Of a stretch of DNA of 46,416 nucleotides, positions 9,330 through 18,512 are shown in pieces. Position numbers and translations under genes: made by a program. The notes beneath the pieces were generated by a model, which saw only the letters and a list, made by a program, of their open reading frames with translations, had not been told where the DNA came from and made no database searches. The stretch spans positions 1 through 46,416 of the forward strand of contig JAAZAB010000248.1 of the NCBI GenBank assembly GCA_012514555.1, in the 5' to 3' direction. The stretch's first letter is position 1, and every line of letters begins with the position of its first letter. Source of the stretch: Lentisphaerota bacterium (lineage in GTDB: Bacteria > Verrucomicrobiota > Kiritimatiellia > JAAZAB01).

Positions 9330-11081
9330 ATGTTTGCGGAACTAACGGAGGATACGCTTTTGGATTTGGATCGCATGCGACACAGCGCTGCGCACATAAT
9401 GGCCGCAGCCGTGTGCCGGCTGCACGAGAATGTCCTTCTGGACATCGGAGGCCCCTCGGCCGACGACGGATTCTACTACGACTTCGACCTTTCAACCCGC
9501 CTTTCGCCCGAAGACCTTCCGGCCATAGAGAAGGAAATGGCGCGGCTGATCGCGGAAGACCTGCCGTTCGAGCGCGTCGAGATGGGCCGCGAAGAGGCCA
9601 GGCGCGAGCTTGAGCAGCGCGGCCAGAGATACAAGCTGGAGCGCCTGGCGGACATTCCCGCCGGCGAGCCAATAACGTTCTACCGTTGCGGCGATTTCAT
9701 GGACCTCTGCCGCGGCCCCCACGCGGAGCGCACGGGCGACGTCAAGGCGTTCGCTCTTCTTTCCGTGGCCGGGTCGTATTACCGCGGCCTTGAAACCAAT
9801 CCCATGCTCCAGCGTGTGTACGGCGCTGCTTTCGCCTCGAAAGCCGGCCTTGACGAGCACCTCCGGCGCCTGGAGGAGGCGCGCAAGCGCGACCACCGCA
9901 GGCTGGGGCGCGAGCTGGACCTGTTCAGCATAACCGATGATGTCGGCCCCGGGCTGGTGCACTGGCATCCGAAGGGCGCCCGGGTCCGCTGCCTGATCGA
10001 AGACTTCTGGCGCCGGGAGCATTTCGCCGAAGGATACGACCTGCTTTACACGCCGCACATCGGGCGCTCGGGCTTGTGGGAGACCTCCGGGCACCTCGGG
10101 TTCTACCGCGAAAGCATGTATTCTCCGATGGAGATTGATTCGGGCCAGTATTTCATCAAGCCGATGAACTGCCCTTTTCACATCCAGATCTACAAGTCCG
10201 GCAAGCGCTCTTACCGGGAGCTGCCTCTGCGCTGGGCCGAGCTGGGCACCGTGTACCGTTACGAGAAAGCAGGCGTCCTGCACGGGCTGTTTCGCGTGCG
10301 CGGCTTCACCCAGGACGACGCGCACATTTTCTGCACGCCCGAGCAGATAGAATCGGAAATCAGGGCGACCGTCCGCTTTGCCATACGCCTGTTCAACGCC
10401 TTCGGCTTCAAGGATTTCTCGGCCTTCCTTTCCACGCGGCCGGCAAAAGCGATCGGGGAGCCCGGGCTCTGGGCCCACGCCACCTCGGCGCTGGAGACGG
10501 CGCTGAAGAGCGAGAGCCTTGCCTACACGGTTGACGAGGGCGGGGGCGCGTTCTACGGGCCGAAGGTTGACATAAAGATGAAGGACGCCATCGGCAGGCA
10601 GTGGCAGATGAGCACCGTACAGTTCGACTTCAACGAGCCGGAGCGCTTCGACGTGAGCTATGTTGGCGAGGACGGACGGGAGCACCGGCCCTTCATGGTG
10701 CACCGCGCCCTGCTGGGCAGCCTCGAGCGTTTCTTCGGCGTGCTGGTCGAGCATTACGGCGGCGCGTTCCCCGTGTGGCTGGCGCCCCTGCAGGCGCGCG
10801 TTCTTCCGCTGACCGACCGCCAGGCGGAGCGCTGCCGGGCCGTGCTCGGCGAGCTGCGCGCGGCCGGGCTCCGGGCCGACGTGGACGAAAGCTCCGGCAA
10901 GATCGGCGCAAAGATCCGCACCGCGCAAATGGAGAAGATTCCATACATGCTGATTCTCGGCCCCAAGGAGGTCGAGAGCGGAAAAGTGTCGGTCCGCGGC
11001 CGGGCCCAGGGCGATCTCGGGGCGCAAGCGCTGCCCGATTTCATTGCCCGGCTCAGGGATGAGGATGCCCGGAAGATATGA
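9330..11081 (+). CDS. thrS: Threonyl-tRNA synthetase lacking the TGS domain
   Basis: This is a class II synthetase that charges tRNA-Thr. The second additional (editing) domain starts almost at the N-terminus (RMRHSAAHIMAAAV), so the ~60-residue TGS domain found in E. coli ThrS is absent and the protein has 583 residues instead of ~640. Active-site zinc ligands are visible in MNCPFH, in RGFTQDDAHIF and in MVHRALLGS, and the anticodon-binding domain closes the protein. ATG at 9330 is only seven bases from the tRNA and has no ribosome-binding site. TTG at 9360 is preceded by CGGAGG at good spacing and is a strong alternative start. The ORF-track start lies within the tRNA and is rejected. Confidence 0.95.
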   Translation: MFAELTEDTLLDLDRMRHSAAHIMAAAVCRLHENVLLDIGGPSADDGFYYDFDLSTRLSPEDLPAIEKEMARLIAEDLPFERVEMGREEARRELEQRGQRYKLERLADIPAGEPITFYRCGDFMDLCRGPHAERTGDVKAFALLSVAGSYYRGLETNPMLQRVYGAAFASKAGLDEHLRRLEEARKRDHRRLGRELDLFSITDDVGPGLVHWHPKGARVRCLIEDFWRREHFAEGYDLLYTPHIGRSGLWETSGHLGFYRESMYSPMEIDSGQYFIKPMNCPFHIQIYKSGKRSYRELPLRWAELGTVYRYEKAGVLHGLFRVRGFTQDDAHIFCTPEQIESEIRATVRFAIRLFNAFGFKDFSAFLSTRPAKAIGEPGLWAHATSALETALKSESLAYTVDEGGGAFYGPKVDIKMKDAIGRQWQMSTVQFDFNEPERFDVSYVGEDGREHRPFMVHRALLGSLERFFGVLVEHYGGAFPVWLAPLQARVLPLTDRQAERCRAVLGELRAAGLRADVDESSGKIGAKIRTAQMEKIPYMLILGPKEVESGKVSVRGRAQGDLGAQALPDFIARLRDEDARKI

Positions 11082-11126
11082 CGCACTCCGCTCATCGCCG
11101 GATGTTTGTTGTCAGTCACCATTAAC

Positions 11127-11143
11127 AAGGGAGGTATGCCATT
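11127..11143 (+). promoter_or_regulatory. Shine-Dalgarno and ATT start of infC
   Basis: AAGGGAGGT (11127-11135) precedes ATT at 11141 with six bases after GGGAGG. The ATT is in frame with IF3, whereas the nearby ATG at 11136 is out of frame. Initiation at AUU is the known device by which IF3 represses its own translation in enterobacteria. Confidence 0.75.
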
Positions 11144-11755
11144 CGCACGTTCACAAGGGTGAATCACAAGATTCGCGTGCCGCAGGTGCGCGTGATAGGG
11201 GCCGACGGCAAGCAGGTGGGCGTCCTGGCCACCTTCGAGGCAATACGCCTGGCGGAAAGCAGCGGCCTGGACCTGGTGGAGATTTCCCCGACCGCCGTGC
11301 CGCCCGTCTGCCGCATCATGGATTACGGGAAGTTCAAGTACGAGGAAAACCAGCGCGAGAAACAGGCCCGAAAACACCAGGCTTCGGTCATGCTTAAAGA
11401 GGTCAAGTTCCACTCGAACGTGGATGACCACGACTACGCCACCAAGGCGGCCCACATCCGTGGCTTCCTTGAAAAAGGCCACCGCGTGAAGACCTCCCTG
11501 TTCTTCCGCGGCCGCGAAAACGAGCACCGCGATCTCGGCTACAAGCTTTTCAACCGGCTGATCAAGGACTGCGAAGAGGTCGGCGCGCCCGAGTCGCCGC
11601 CCCGCTTGTTCGGAAACAACCTGGTCATGATGTTCAGGTCCGGAAAGGGCGCAAAGCCCGAGCCCAGGCCGGCTTCCGCCGCGGGCGCGCCCGCTCCGGC
11701 GGCCCCGGCCCAGCCGCCCGTTGCCGCGCCAAGGCCGCCGCCGGCCGGGGTTTGA
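11141..11755 (+). CDS. infC: Translation initiation factor IF-3
   Basis: IF3 binds the 30S subunit, prevents premature 50S joining and checks start codons. The N-domain begins RVNHKIRVPQVRVIG and contains DLVEISPTAVPPVCRIMDYG, and the C-domain has VKTSLFFRGRENEHRDLG. I extend the gene six codons upstream of the ORF-track GTG (11159) to an in-frame ATT at 11141 with a strong ribosome-binding site, giving 204 residues. An Ala/Pro-rich tail of about 30 residues after the normal C-terminus is an extension over E. coli IF3. Gene order thrS-infC-rpmI-rplT-pheST is canonical. Confidence 0.95.
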   Translation: MRTFTRVNHKIRVPQVRVIGADGKQVGVLATFEAIRLAESSGLDLVEISPTAVPPVCRIMDYGKFKYEENQREKQARKHQASVMLKEVKFHSNVDDHDYATKAAHIRGFLEKGHRVKTSLFFRGRENEHRDLGYKLFNRLIKDCEEVGAPESPPRLFGNNLVMMFRSGKGAKPEPRPASAAGAPAPAAPAQPPVAAPRPPPAGV

Positions 11756-11914
11756 GCCGCGTCTGGAACGGCAGCCAGAATTCCGCTTAAAACGCTGGAC
11801 AATCTCCGGGGTTCGCGCTATAAAGCGCCGTTTTACGTTCCAATCCGCCGGCGCGTGGCGGGACGATCCCGTTCGCGTTCGTCCGGCAGCGTTCGGGGTT
11901 AGAGGAGATTTTCC

Positions 11915-12103
11915 ATGCCCAAGATGAAGACGAAGAAATCCGTTGCAAAGCGGTTCCGGAAGACCGCCGGCGGCAAGCTGAAGTTCGGGCGGCCGTTCCG
12001 GGGCCACTTGCTCGGAGGCAAGGGCCGTAAGCGCAAAAGGCATTTGCGCAAGGTGGGCGTTCTACATGCGTCCGAACAGAAGCGCCTCGGCCTCACGATC
12101 TAG
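11915..12103 (+). CDS. rpmI: 50S ribosomal protein L35
   Basis: This is a 62-residue basic protein starting MPKMKTKKSVAKRFRKT and ending with HLRKVGVLHASEQKRL, the standard L35 pattern. GAGGAG sits seven bases before the ATG. A 159-bp gap separates it from infC; it could hold a leader or L20-type control site, but I see no firm structure. Confidence 0.96.
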   Translation: MPKMKTKKSVAKRFRKTAGGKLKFGRPFRGHLLGGKGRKRKRHLRKVGVLHASEQKRLGLTI

Positions 12104-12153
12104 CGGCAGCCGCGCGCCATTGCGCGGGCAATGTACCAGGGGAGGAATTAGAC

Positions 12154-12510
12154 ATGCCCAGAGCCACTAATGCGCCGGCGTCCCGGCGCCGGAGAAAGTC
12201 CCGCTTGCAGCAGGCCCGCGGCTTCCGCGGCTCGCGAAGCAAGCTCTATCGCCAGGCGGCCGGCGCGGTCGACCGCGCCATGGCCCTGGCGACGATCCAC
12301 CGCAAGCTCAAGAAGCGCGACTATCGCGGCCTCTGGATAGTCCGCCTTTCGGCGGCCTGCCGCGAAGCCGGTATTTCCTACAGCCGCTTCATCCAGGGCC
12401 TGGCCAGGGCCGGCGTTGCGCTGAATCGAAAAATGCTGTCCGAGATCGCCGTTAACGATCCGGAGGGATTCAAGACGATTCTCCAATGCGCCAAGTCCGC
12501 GCTCGCGTAA
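12154..12510 (+). CDS. rplT: 50S ribosomal protein L20
   Basis: This 118-residue L20 binds 23S rRNA early in 50S assembly and, in several bacteria, represses its own operon. It shows a basic N-terminal arm (SRRRRKSRLQQARGFRGSR) and the family motif WIVRLSAACREAGISYSRFI. A GGGGAGGA ribosome-binding site lies upstream. It is followed after three bases by pheS. Confidence 0.97.
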   Translation: MPRATNAPASRRRRKSRLQQARGFRGSRSKLYRQAAGAVDRAMALATIHRKLKKRDYRGLWIVRLSAACREAGISYSRFIQGLARAGVALNRKMLSEIAVNDPEGFKTILQCAKSALA

Positions 12511-12513
12511 GCC

Positions 12514-13536
12514 ATGAAGGCTTCTGAAATCCGGGCAATGAAAGACGCGGCCCTCGCCGAGGCCCGCGCCGCCGGATCGGCCGACGTGCTCGAGAGCATC
12601 CGCGTCAAGGTGCTGGGCCGGAAGGGGCTGCTTCCGGAAATCATGAAGGGGCTCAAGGACGCCGCGCCTTCCGAGCGCCCGGAAATAGGGCTTGCTGCCA
12701 ACGAGCTGAAGGTCCAGCTCCAGGCGCTGATAGACTCGCGCAAGGCGGAGCTCTCGCGCGCAGCCCCGGCCGCCGGCAAGGCGCCTTTCGACCCTTCGCT
12801 CCCGGGCAGCTGGCGCGGGCCCGGCTTGCGGCATCCCCTCAGCTATGTCATAGAGGAGACTGTCCGTATTTTCGCGCGCCTGGGCTTCACGGTCGCCGAC
12901 GGCCCGGATATCGAGACGGATTACTATAATTTCGACGCGCTCAACACGCCGCCGGACCATCCGTCCCGGGATGAGAGCGACACGTTCTGGCTCGAGCCCG
13001 GCCGGCTGCTCCGGACCCAGACCTCGCCTGTTCAGATTCGGGTCATGGAAAAGGCCAAGCCGCCGATACGGATCATCGCGCCCGGCCGCTGCTATCGCCG
13101 CGACACCACCGACGCCACGCACAGCGCCAACTTTCACCAGATCGAGGGCCTGTACGTGGACCGGGAAGTGTCCATGGCCGACCTCAAGAGCGACATTTCC
13201 TTCTTCGCCGGGCAGCTGATGGGCCCGGGCGTCCGGGTCCGGTTCCGCCCGCATTTCTTTCCCTTCACGGAGCCGAGCGTAGAATACGATTTCTCGTGCC
13301 ACGTCTGCGGAGGATCGGGCTGCAGGGTCTGCAAGCAGAGCGGCTGGATCGAGATTTCCGGGGCCGGCATGGTCGATCCGCGCGTGTTTTCCAAGCTCGG
13401 CATGGACCCGGAAACCACCACGGGCTACGCGTTCGGCATGGGCGTGGAGCGCATCGCGATGATCAAGTTCGGCATCACGGACATACGCCTTCTGTACGAG
13501 GGCGACGTCCGCTTCCTGGAGCCTTTGTCGTCATGA
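12514..13536 (+). CDS. pheS: Phenylalanyl-tRNA synthetase alpha subunit
   Basis: This is the 340-residue catalytic subunit of the (alpha-beta)2 enzyme that charges tRNA-Phe. An N-terminal coiled-coil tRNA-binding arm (residues 1-90) precedes the class II core with TDYYNFDALNTPPDHP, motif 2 (PGRCYRRDTTDATHSANFHQ) and motif 3 (GYAFGMGVERIAMIKFG). A four-cysteine knuckle (CHVCGGSGCRVC) occurs where many bacterial PheS proteins have one. The stop overlaps the pheT start by 4 bp (ATGA). Confidence 0.97.
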   Translation: MKASEIRAMKDAALAEARAAGSADVLESIRVKVLGRKGLLPEIMKGLKDAAPSERPEIGLAANELKVQLQALIDSRKAELSRAAPAAGKAPFDPSLPGSWRGPGLRHPLSYVIEETVRIFARLGFTVADGPDIETDYYNFDALNTPPDHPSRDESDTFWLEPGRLLRTQTSPVQIRVMEKAKPPIRIIAPGRCYRRDTTDATHSANFHQIEGLYVDREVSMADLKSDISFFAGQLMGPGVRVRFRPHFFPFTEPSVEYDFSCHVCGGSGCRVCKQSGWIEISGAGMVDPRVFSKLGMDPETTTGYAFGMGVERIAMIKFGITDIRLLYEGDVRFLEPLSS

Positions 13537-15974
13537 GACTGCCCGTCAGCTGGCTGAAGGACTATGTAGACGTCGAGCTTTCCCCGGCGGAGCTGGCGGA
13601 ACGCCTGACGTTTTCCGGCCTCGAGGTTGAGGGGATCGAAACGTGGGGCGCGGACCTGTCCGGCCTGGTGGTGGGCGAGGTCCGGGCCGTGGATCCGCAT
13701 CCGGGCTCCGGCTCCCTTTCCGTTTGCAGCGTGTTCGACGGCGCCAGGACCCTCCAGGTTGTGTGCGGGGCGCGGAACGCTGCGGCCGGGGACAAGGTGC
13801 CCCTTGCGCCCGAGGGCGCGCGCCTTCCGGGCGGGACCGAAATCCGGCGCGCCATTATACACGGCGTTGAGTCTTCAGGCATGCTCTGCGCCGAGGATGA
13901 GCTTGGCTTTTCAGAAGACCATTCCGGCGTGATGATCCTGCCCCGCGGCCTGGCGGCCGGAACCCCGCTTTCCGATGCGCTCGGCGGGCCCGAGCCCGTG
14001 CTTGTGCTCGAGGTCACCCCAAACCGCCCGGACTGCCTCAGCGTCATAGGCGTGGCCCGGGAGGTTGCCGCGCTGTGCGGCAGGCGCCTGAAGCTGCCTC
14101 CAGTTCAATTCCCGGAAAATGGCCCGGATGTCTCCGGCCTCGCGTCCGTCCGGGTCGAGGATCCCGCGGGTTGCCCCCGGTACACGGCCCGGGTTTTCAG
14201 CGGCGTGCGCCTGGGCCCGTCGCCGGTTTTCATCAGGCGCCGCCTTCTCATGTGCGGGGTGCGCCCCATCAACAATGTGGTGGACATCACAAATTACGTC
14301 ATGCTCGAATGCGGGCAGCCGCTGCACGCGTTCGACCGCGCGCTCCTGGACGAATCCCGCGTCGTGGTCCGGCGCGCGCGCCCGGGCGAGAAGATCGCGA
14401 CGCTCGACGAGGCCGAGCGCGGGCTTTCGCCGGACATGCTGGTGATTGCCGACGCGTCCAAGCCCGTTGCCGTTGCCGGGGTCATGGGCGGCCGCACGAG
14501 CGGGATCAACGCGGGCACCGGTAGCGTGCTGCTGGAAAGCGCCTGTTTCGCGCCGCCGCTGGTGCGCTCGGCGGCGCGCGGCCTGGACATGGCCACGGAG
14601 TCCTCGCACCGCTTCGAGCGCGGCGTGGATGTGATGCTGGCCGAGTGGGCGAGCCGCCGGGCCGCCGCGCTGCTGGCCGAGCACGCGGGCGCGGAGGCCG
14701 CGCGGGGCGTGATAGACGTCTTCCAAGCAGCGCCCCCTGAAAGATTCGTCGCCTGCCGCTTTGACCGCGTGCGGCGCCTGCTCGGAGTGGACATTGCCGA
14801 CGATGCCATTTGCGGCGTGTTCGAGGCGCTCATGCTGACCGTGTCCGAACGCGACGGCAAGGGCTGCAGGGTCCGGGTTCCGTCCTTTCGCATGGACATC
14901 GAAATCGAGGCCGACCTCATAGAGGAAGTGGCCCGGATTCACGGCCTGGACAAGATCCCGGTGACTGCCTCGCGCGGGCTGGTGGCCCCCGGCGCGGACG
15001 ACGCGCCGTTTCGCGCGGCCGTCCATGTCAAGGCCGCGCTCCGCGCGCTGGGCCTGACTGAGATATTGAATTACAGCTTCGTTTCGGAGCGGCTCCTGGG
15101 CCGCTTCGGGCTTGACAGGCCGGCGCTCCGCATCATCCTGCCCAATCCGATCAGCGCCGAGCATTCGGCCCTGCGGCCGTCGCTCGTGCCGCAGATGCTT
15201 TCGACGCTCGGCTTGAACCGGTCGCGGCAGGTGGCGGAGGCCGCGCTGTTCGAGACCGGGCGCGTGTTCTTCCGGCGGGGCGGCGCAATGGCCGAGGAGG
15301 ACCGCATCGCCGTCGGGCTGATGGGGCCGGCCGGGCGCCCGGTGTTCGACAAGCGCAGGGGATTTGAGGCCGAGGAGATGTTCCTGTGGATGAAGGGAAT
15401 CCTGGAGGGGCTTGCCTCTGCCGTGAAGGCGGAACTGCGCCTGGAATCCCATGCCCCGGTCGGCGGCGGAACGCAGCCGGAAGCGTCATGGTTCCCAGTT
15501 GATTGCTTCGAGCCGGGCCGGTGTGTCCGGGTGACGGCGGAGGGCCGTGAGGCGGGGGTCATCGGGATAGTGTCCGGCGAAATCGCGCGGGAATGGCGGA
15601 TTCTCGACCCGGTCGGCGTGCTGGAACTGCGGCTTGCGCCGCTGCTGGAGAAGGTGTTCAGCGTCGTTTCGATGAAGCCGCTGCCCGCGTATCCCGCGGT
15701 TATCCGCGATGTGGCGATGATAGTGGACTCATCGGTCCGCAACGAATCGGTGCTTGAAGAAATCCGGAAAAACTCGCCTAAAGAATTGACACAAGTCAGA
15801 TTATTCGATATATATACAGGTAAGGAGATTGGAAAAGGGCGGAAGAGTCTGGCCTATTCCATGACGTACCGCTCGTTGGAGCGTACCCTGACGGATGAAG
15901 AGGTTAACGCAATGCACGAATCCATCAAGGAATCGCTCAAAAACGGGTTGAAGGCGGAGATCAGGGAAGGATAG
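13533..15974 (+). CDS. pheT: Phenylalanyl-tRNA synthetase beta subunit
   Basis: This 813-residue beta subunit provides editing and tRNA binding. The N-terminus MRLPVSWLKDYVDVELS and the EMAP-like tRNA-binding domain (GLVVGEVRAVDPHPGS to VCGARN) are followed by B3/B4 editing motifs, B5, the catalytic-like core and a C-terminal anticodon-binding FDX-ACB domain (PAVIRDVAMIVDSSVRNE). The ATG at 13533 overlaps pheS as ATGA; the ORF-track start at 13296 is inside pheS and out of frame with it. It is the last gene of the operon. Confidence 0.97.
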   Translation: MRLPVSWLKDYVDVELSPAELAERLTFSGLEVEGIETWGADLSGLVVGEVRAVDPHPGSGSLSVCSVFDGARTLQVVCGARNAAAGDKVPLAPEGARLPGGTEIRRAIIHGVESSGMLCAEDELGFSEDHSGVMILPRGLAAGTPLSDALGGPEPVLVLEVTPNRPDCLSVIGVAREVAALCGRRLKLPPVQFPENGPDVSGLASVRVEDPAGCPRYTARVFSGVRLGPSPVFIRRRLLMCGVRPINNVVDITNYVMLECGQPLHAFDRALLDESRVVVRRARPGEKIATLDEAERGLSPDMLVIADASKPVAVAGVMGGRTSGINAGTGSVLLESACFAPPLVRSAARGLDMATESSHRFERGVDVMLAEWASRRAAALLAEHAGAEAARGVIDVFQAAPPERFVACRFDRVRRLLGVDIADDAICGVFEALMLTVSERDGKGCRVRVPSFRMDIEIEADLIEEVARIHGLDKIPVTASRGLVAPGADDAPFRAAVHVKAALRALGLTEILNYSFVSERLLGRFGLDRPALRIILPNPISAEHSALRPSLVPQMLSTLGLNRSRQVAEAALFETGRVFFRRGGAMAEEDRIAVGLMGPAGRPVFDKRRGFEAEEMFLWMKGILEGLASAVKAELRLESHAPVGGGTQPEASWFPVDCFEPGRCVRVTAEGREAGVIGIVSGEIAREWRILDPVGVLELRLAPLLEKVFSVVSMKPLPAYPAVIRDVAMIVDSSVRNESVLEEIRKNSPKELTQVRLFDIYTGKEIGKGRKSLAYSMTYRSLERTLTDEEVNAMHESIKESLKNGLKAEIREG

Positions 15975-16531
15975 GGGCCTCCGGATGCCGGCGTTCAGGC
16001 GCCGCAGGCGGTTCCTGTTTGTGGAAAATGAAATTCGTTGACCGGTGCTTTGAGAATCTATTGCTTTTTATAACGGGCGGAACGCGGGTTCAGCCCGTTA
16101 TTGCGGATTGCGTGCCCGGGCCTTGGGCTGGGCGCTTTTACGAATTGCCTGCCGGCACGGCGCGGGGCGGCTGTATGCCGCCGGCGCATGATTGGCGCAG
16201 GCAGCCTGGTGGCGCGTGGCGCGATGGCCCACGGCAGCCGGTGCGGCAGTCCGGCAATGGTTCTTTCACATAGGCGACCGTCCGGGAGCGCGGATGCGCG
16301 TTCCTGGAAAAGGTCCCGCAGTCAATGAAAATCCCTGCCTGGTACGTGGATCGGGCCAAACACACTCTGACCCATTACTAGATAGATATGGGAGCTCGAA
16401 TCTGCTGGCGCCCAAAAGCCTCCTCGAGGGGACTTGGAAGACAGTTGCTAGAGCACCCCGCTTTGTTCTTCTGGAACAGAGTCAGGCACCGTCACGGCTG
16501 GGCGGGGTTTTCATTTTTAGACTGTGCGGAC
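15975..16531. other. Intergenic region between pheT and rarA
   Basis: This 557-bp gap has no supported gene. It contains an AT-richer stretch near 16060-16075 (TTTTTATAAC) that could be part of a promoter. It also has two short texts, GGCCAAACACACTCTGACCC near 16356-16375 and CAGAGTCAGGCACCG near 16477-16491. These resemble sequences often seen flanking REP-associated (RAYT) transposon remnants, but no transposase reading frame is present. Confidence 0.5.
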
Positions 16532-17878
16532 ATGGACCTATTTGAAAAACAAACTCCTTCCGGGGCCGGCGTCAAAAGCCCGCTGGCGGCGCGAATGCGG
16601 CCGGCCACCATTGAAGAGATTGTCGGCCAGGAGCACATCCTCGGGCCCGGCAAGCTGCTGCGGCGCGCCATAGAATCCGACCGGCTCGGCAGCCTGATCC
16701 TGTACGGCCCGCCCGGCTGCGGCAAGACCTCGATGGCCGAGGTGATCGCAAAGACCACGCACCGCCGGTTCGAGCGCATGAGCGGCGTGGTGGCCAATGT
16801 TTCCGTGCTTCGCGGAGTCCTCGAAGCCGCCTCCGGCGCCAGGCGCCGGGAGGGCAGGGAAACGATTCTCTTCATCGATGAAATCCACCACTTCAACAAG
16901 TCGCAGCAGGACATCCTGCTGCCGTGCGTAGAGGACGGCGCCATCACGCTCATCGGCGCAACGACGCACAATCCCTTTTTCTTCGTCAACAGCCCGCTGA
17001 CGTCGCGCTCGCAGGTTTTCGAGCTCCTGCCCCTGTCCGAGGACGCGATCGCGCTCCTGCTCCGGCGCGCGCTGACTGACGAGCGCGGCCTGGCCGCGAT
17101 CAGGATTCGCGCGGACGATGATGCGCTCGCCTACCTCGCGAGAGTATGCGAGGGCGACGCGCGCAGGGCCCTGAACGCCCTCGAGATCGCCGCGCTTTCG
17201 ACCGCCCCGGATGCCGGGGGCGTAGTGGCGCTGTCAAGGCAGGTGGCCGAGGACGCCATCCAGAAGAAGGCGGTTGTCTACGACCACGACGAGGACGGGC
17301 ACTACGACACGATTTCCGCATTCATCAAGAGCGTGCGCGGCTCGGATCCGAACGCGGCCGTGTACTGGCTTGCCAAGATGCTCTACGCCGGCGAGGACCC
17401 GCGGTTCATCGCCCGGCGGCTGATCATCCTGGCTTCCGAGGATATAGGCAACGCCGACCCGCACGGTCTTCTCGTTGCCGTGGCGGCCAAGGAGGCCGTG
17501 GAGTTCGTTGGAATGCCCGAGGCCAGGATCATCCTGTCCCAGGCCACGACCTACCTGGCCACCGCGCCCAAGAGCAACGCCTCGTACCTTGCCATAGAAA
17601 AGGCATACTCGGACGTCAAGGAGGGCCGCGTTCTGCCCGTGCCCGCGCACTTGCGCGACACGCACTACCGCGGCGCCGAAAAGCTCGGCCACAAGGGCTA
17701 CCGTTACGCGCACGACTTCGACGGGCATTTTGTGGACCAGGAATACGTTCCGACCGACAAGGTCTACTACGCACCCACGGACCAGGGCTACGAGGAGTCT
17801 TTGCGGCGGCGGCTCGAGGCCTGGCGGGCCCGCAGGAAAGCCGCGGGGCCGGGCGCCGGGGGCGGGAGCGAATCATGA
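16532..17878 (+). CDS. rarA: Replication-associated recombination protein A (RarA/MgsA AAA+ ATPase)
   Basis: This 448-residue clamp-loader-like ATPase acts at stalled replication forks. Walker A is YGPPGCGKTSMAEVIAK and Walker B is ILFIDEIHHFNKSQQD. Sensor 1 (IGATTHNPFFFVN) and the C-terminal tetramerisation region (SDVKEGRVLPVPAHLRD, GYRYAHDF) are intact. I start at ATG 16532 (MDLFEKQTPS), the usual N-terminus; the upstream 48 codons in the ORF track are intergenic. The stop overlaps the next gene by 4 bp. Confidence 0.96.
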   Translation: MDLFEKQTPSGAGVKSPLAARMRPATIEEIVGQEHILGPGKLLRRAIESDRLGSLILYGPPGCGKTSMAEVIAKTTHRRFERMSGVVANVSVLRGVLEAASGARRREGRETILFIDEIHHFNKSQQDILLPCVEDGAITLIGATTHNPFFFVNSPLTSRSQVFELLPLSEDAIALLLRRALTDERGLAAIRIRADDDALAYLARVCEGDARRALNALEIAALSTAPDAGGVVALSRQVAEDAIQKKAVVYDHDEDGHYDTISAFIKSVRGSDPNAAVYWLAKMLYAGEDPRFIARRLIILASEDIGNADPHGLLVAVAAKEAVEFVGMPEARIILSQATTYLATAPKSNASYLAIEKAYSDVKEGRVLPVPAHLRDTHYRGAEKLGHKGYRYAHDFDGHFVDQEYVPTDKVYYAPTDQGYEESLRRRLEAWRARRKAAGPGAGGGSES

Positions 17879-18492
17879 GAGAGCCCGAACAGGTCAAGGC
17901 GGCGATCCGGGCTGAAATCCGGGCCGCGCGCCGGCGCATGTCCGAAGACGAAGTCCGCGAGCGCAGCCGGGCCGTGATCGCGCGGCTTGCGGGCATGGAG
18001 GAGTTCCGCGCCGCGGCCGCCGTGGCCTGCTACATCGCCATGCCGGGCGAGGTCCGGACCGAAAGCCTGGTCGCGATTTGCCGCGCAGCCGGCAAGCGTG
18101 TTGCCGCGCCGGCATTTCGCGAGGATGCCGGAGGCTATGAGCTGGCGTGGCTGGACCCGGGCGCCAGGATTGTGCCGGGCCCCGGGAAAGCGCCTGAGCC
18201 CGCGGCGCCGCAATGGCTTGGCGCCATCGCTCCTGACATCGTCGTCACGCCGCTGCTGGCCTTCGACCCGGCGGGCAACCGGCTGGGCCATGGCGGCGGC
18301 CACTACGACCGGCTTTTCTCGGAGACGCCCGCCGGCCGGGCCTTCCGCGTGGGCCTGGCATTCGATTTTCAAATGCGCCCGGAGCTTCCAGCCCGGCCGC
18401 ACGACGTGATGCTGAACGCCGTTGTTACGGAATCCGCCTTGCGCCGCATGGCGCCGGCGGCCCGCGGCGGCGGCCGAAATGAAACCGGATAA
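17875..18492 (+). CDS. 5-formyltetrahydrofolate cyclo-ligase family protein
   Basis: This 205-residue enzyme converts 5-formyl-THF to 5,10-methenyl-THF with ATP. The conserved C-terminal loop LGHGGGHYDRLF and the segment IVVTPLLAFDPAGNRLG identify the family, and the N-terminus is a typical helical arm (AIRAEIRAARRRMS). ATG at 17875 overlaps the rarA stop as ATGA. The final ~15 residues are low-complexity. RNase Y follows after 20 bp. Confidence 0.93.
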   Translation: MREPEQVKAAIRAEIRAARRRMSEDEVRERSRAVIARLAGMEEFRAAAAVACYIAMPGEVRTESLVAICRAAGKRVAAPAFREDAGGYELAWLDPGARIVPGPGKAPEPAAPQWLGAIAPDIVVTPLLAFDPAGNRLGHGGGHYDRLFSETPAGRAFRVGLAFDFQMRPELPARPHDVMLNAVVTESALRRMAPAARGGGRNETG

Positions 18493-18512
18493 CGCTGGGA
18501 ACGGAGGCATAT

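Noticed and set aside
11756-11914. Ribosomal-protein leader (L20-type) between infC and rpmI
   Set aside because: No convincing conserved pseudoknot or pairing could be drawn by eye.
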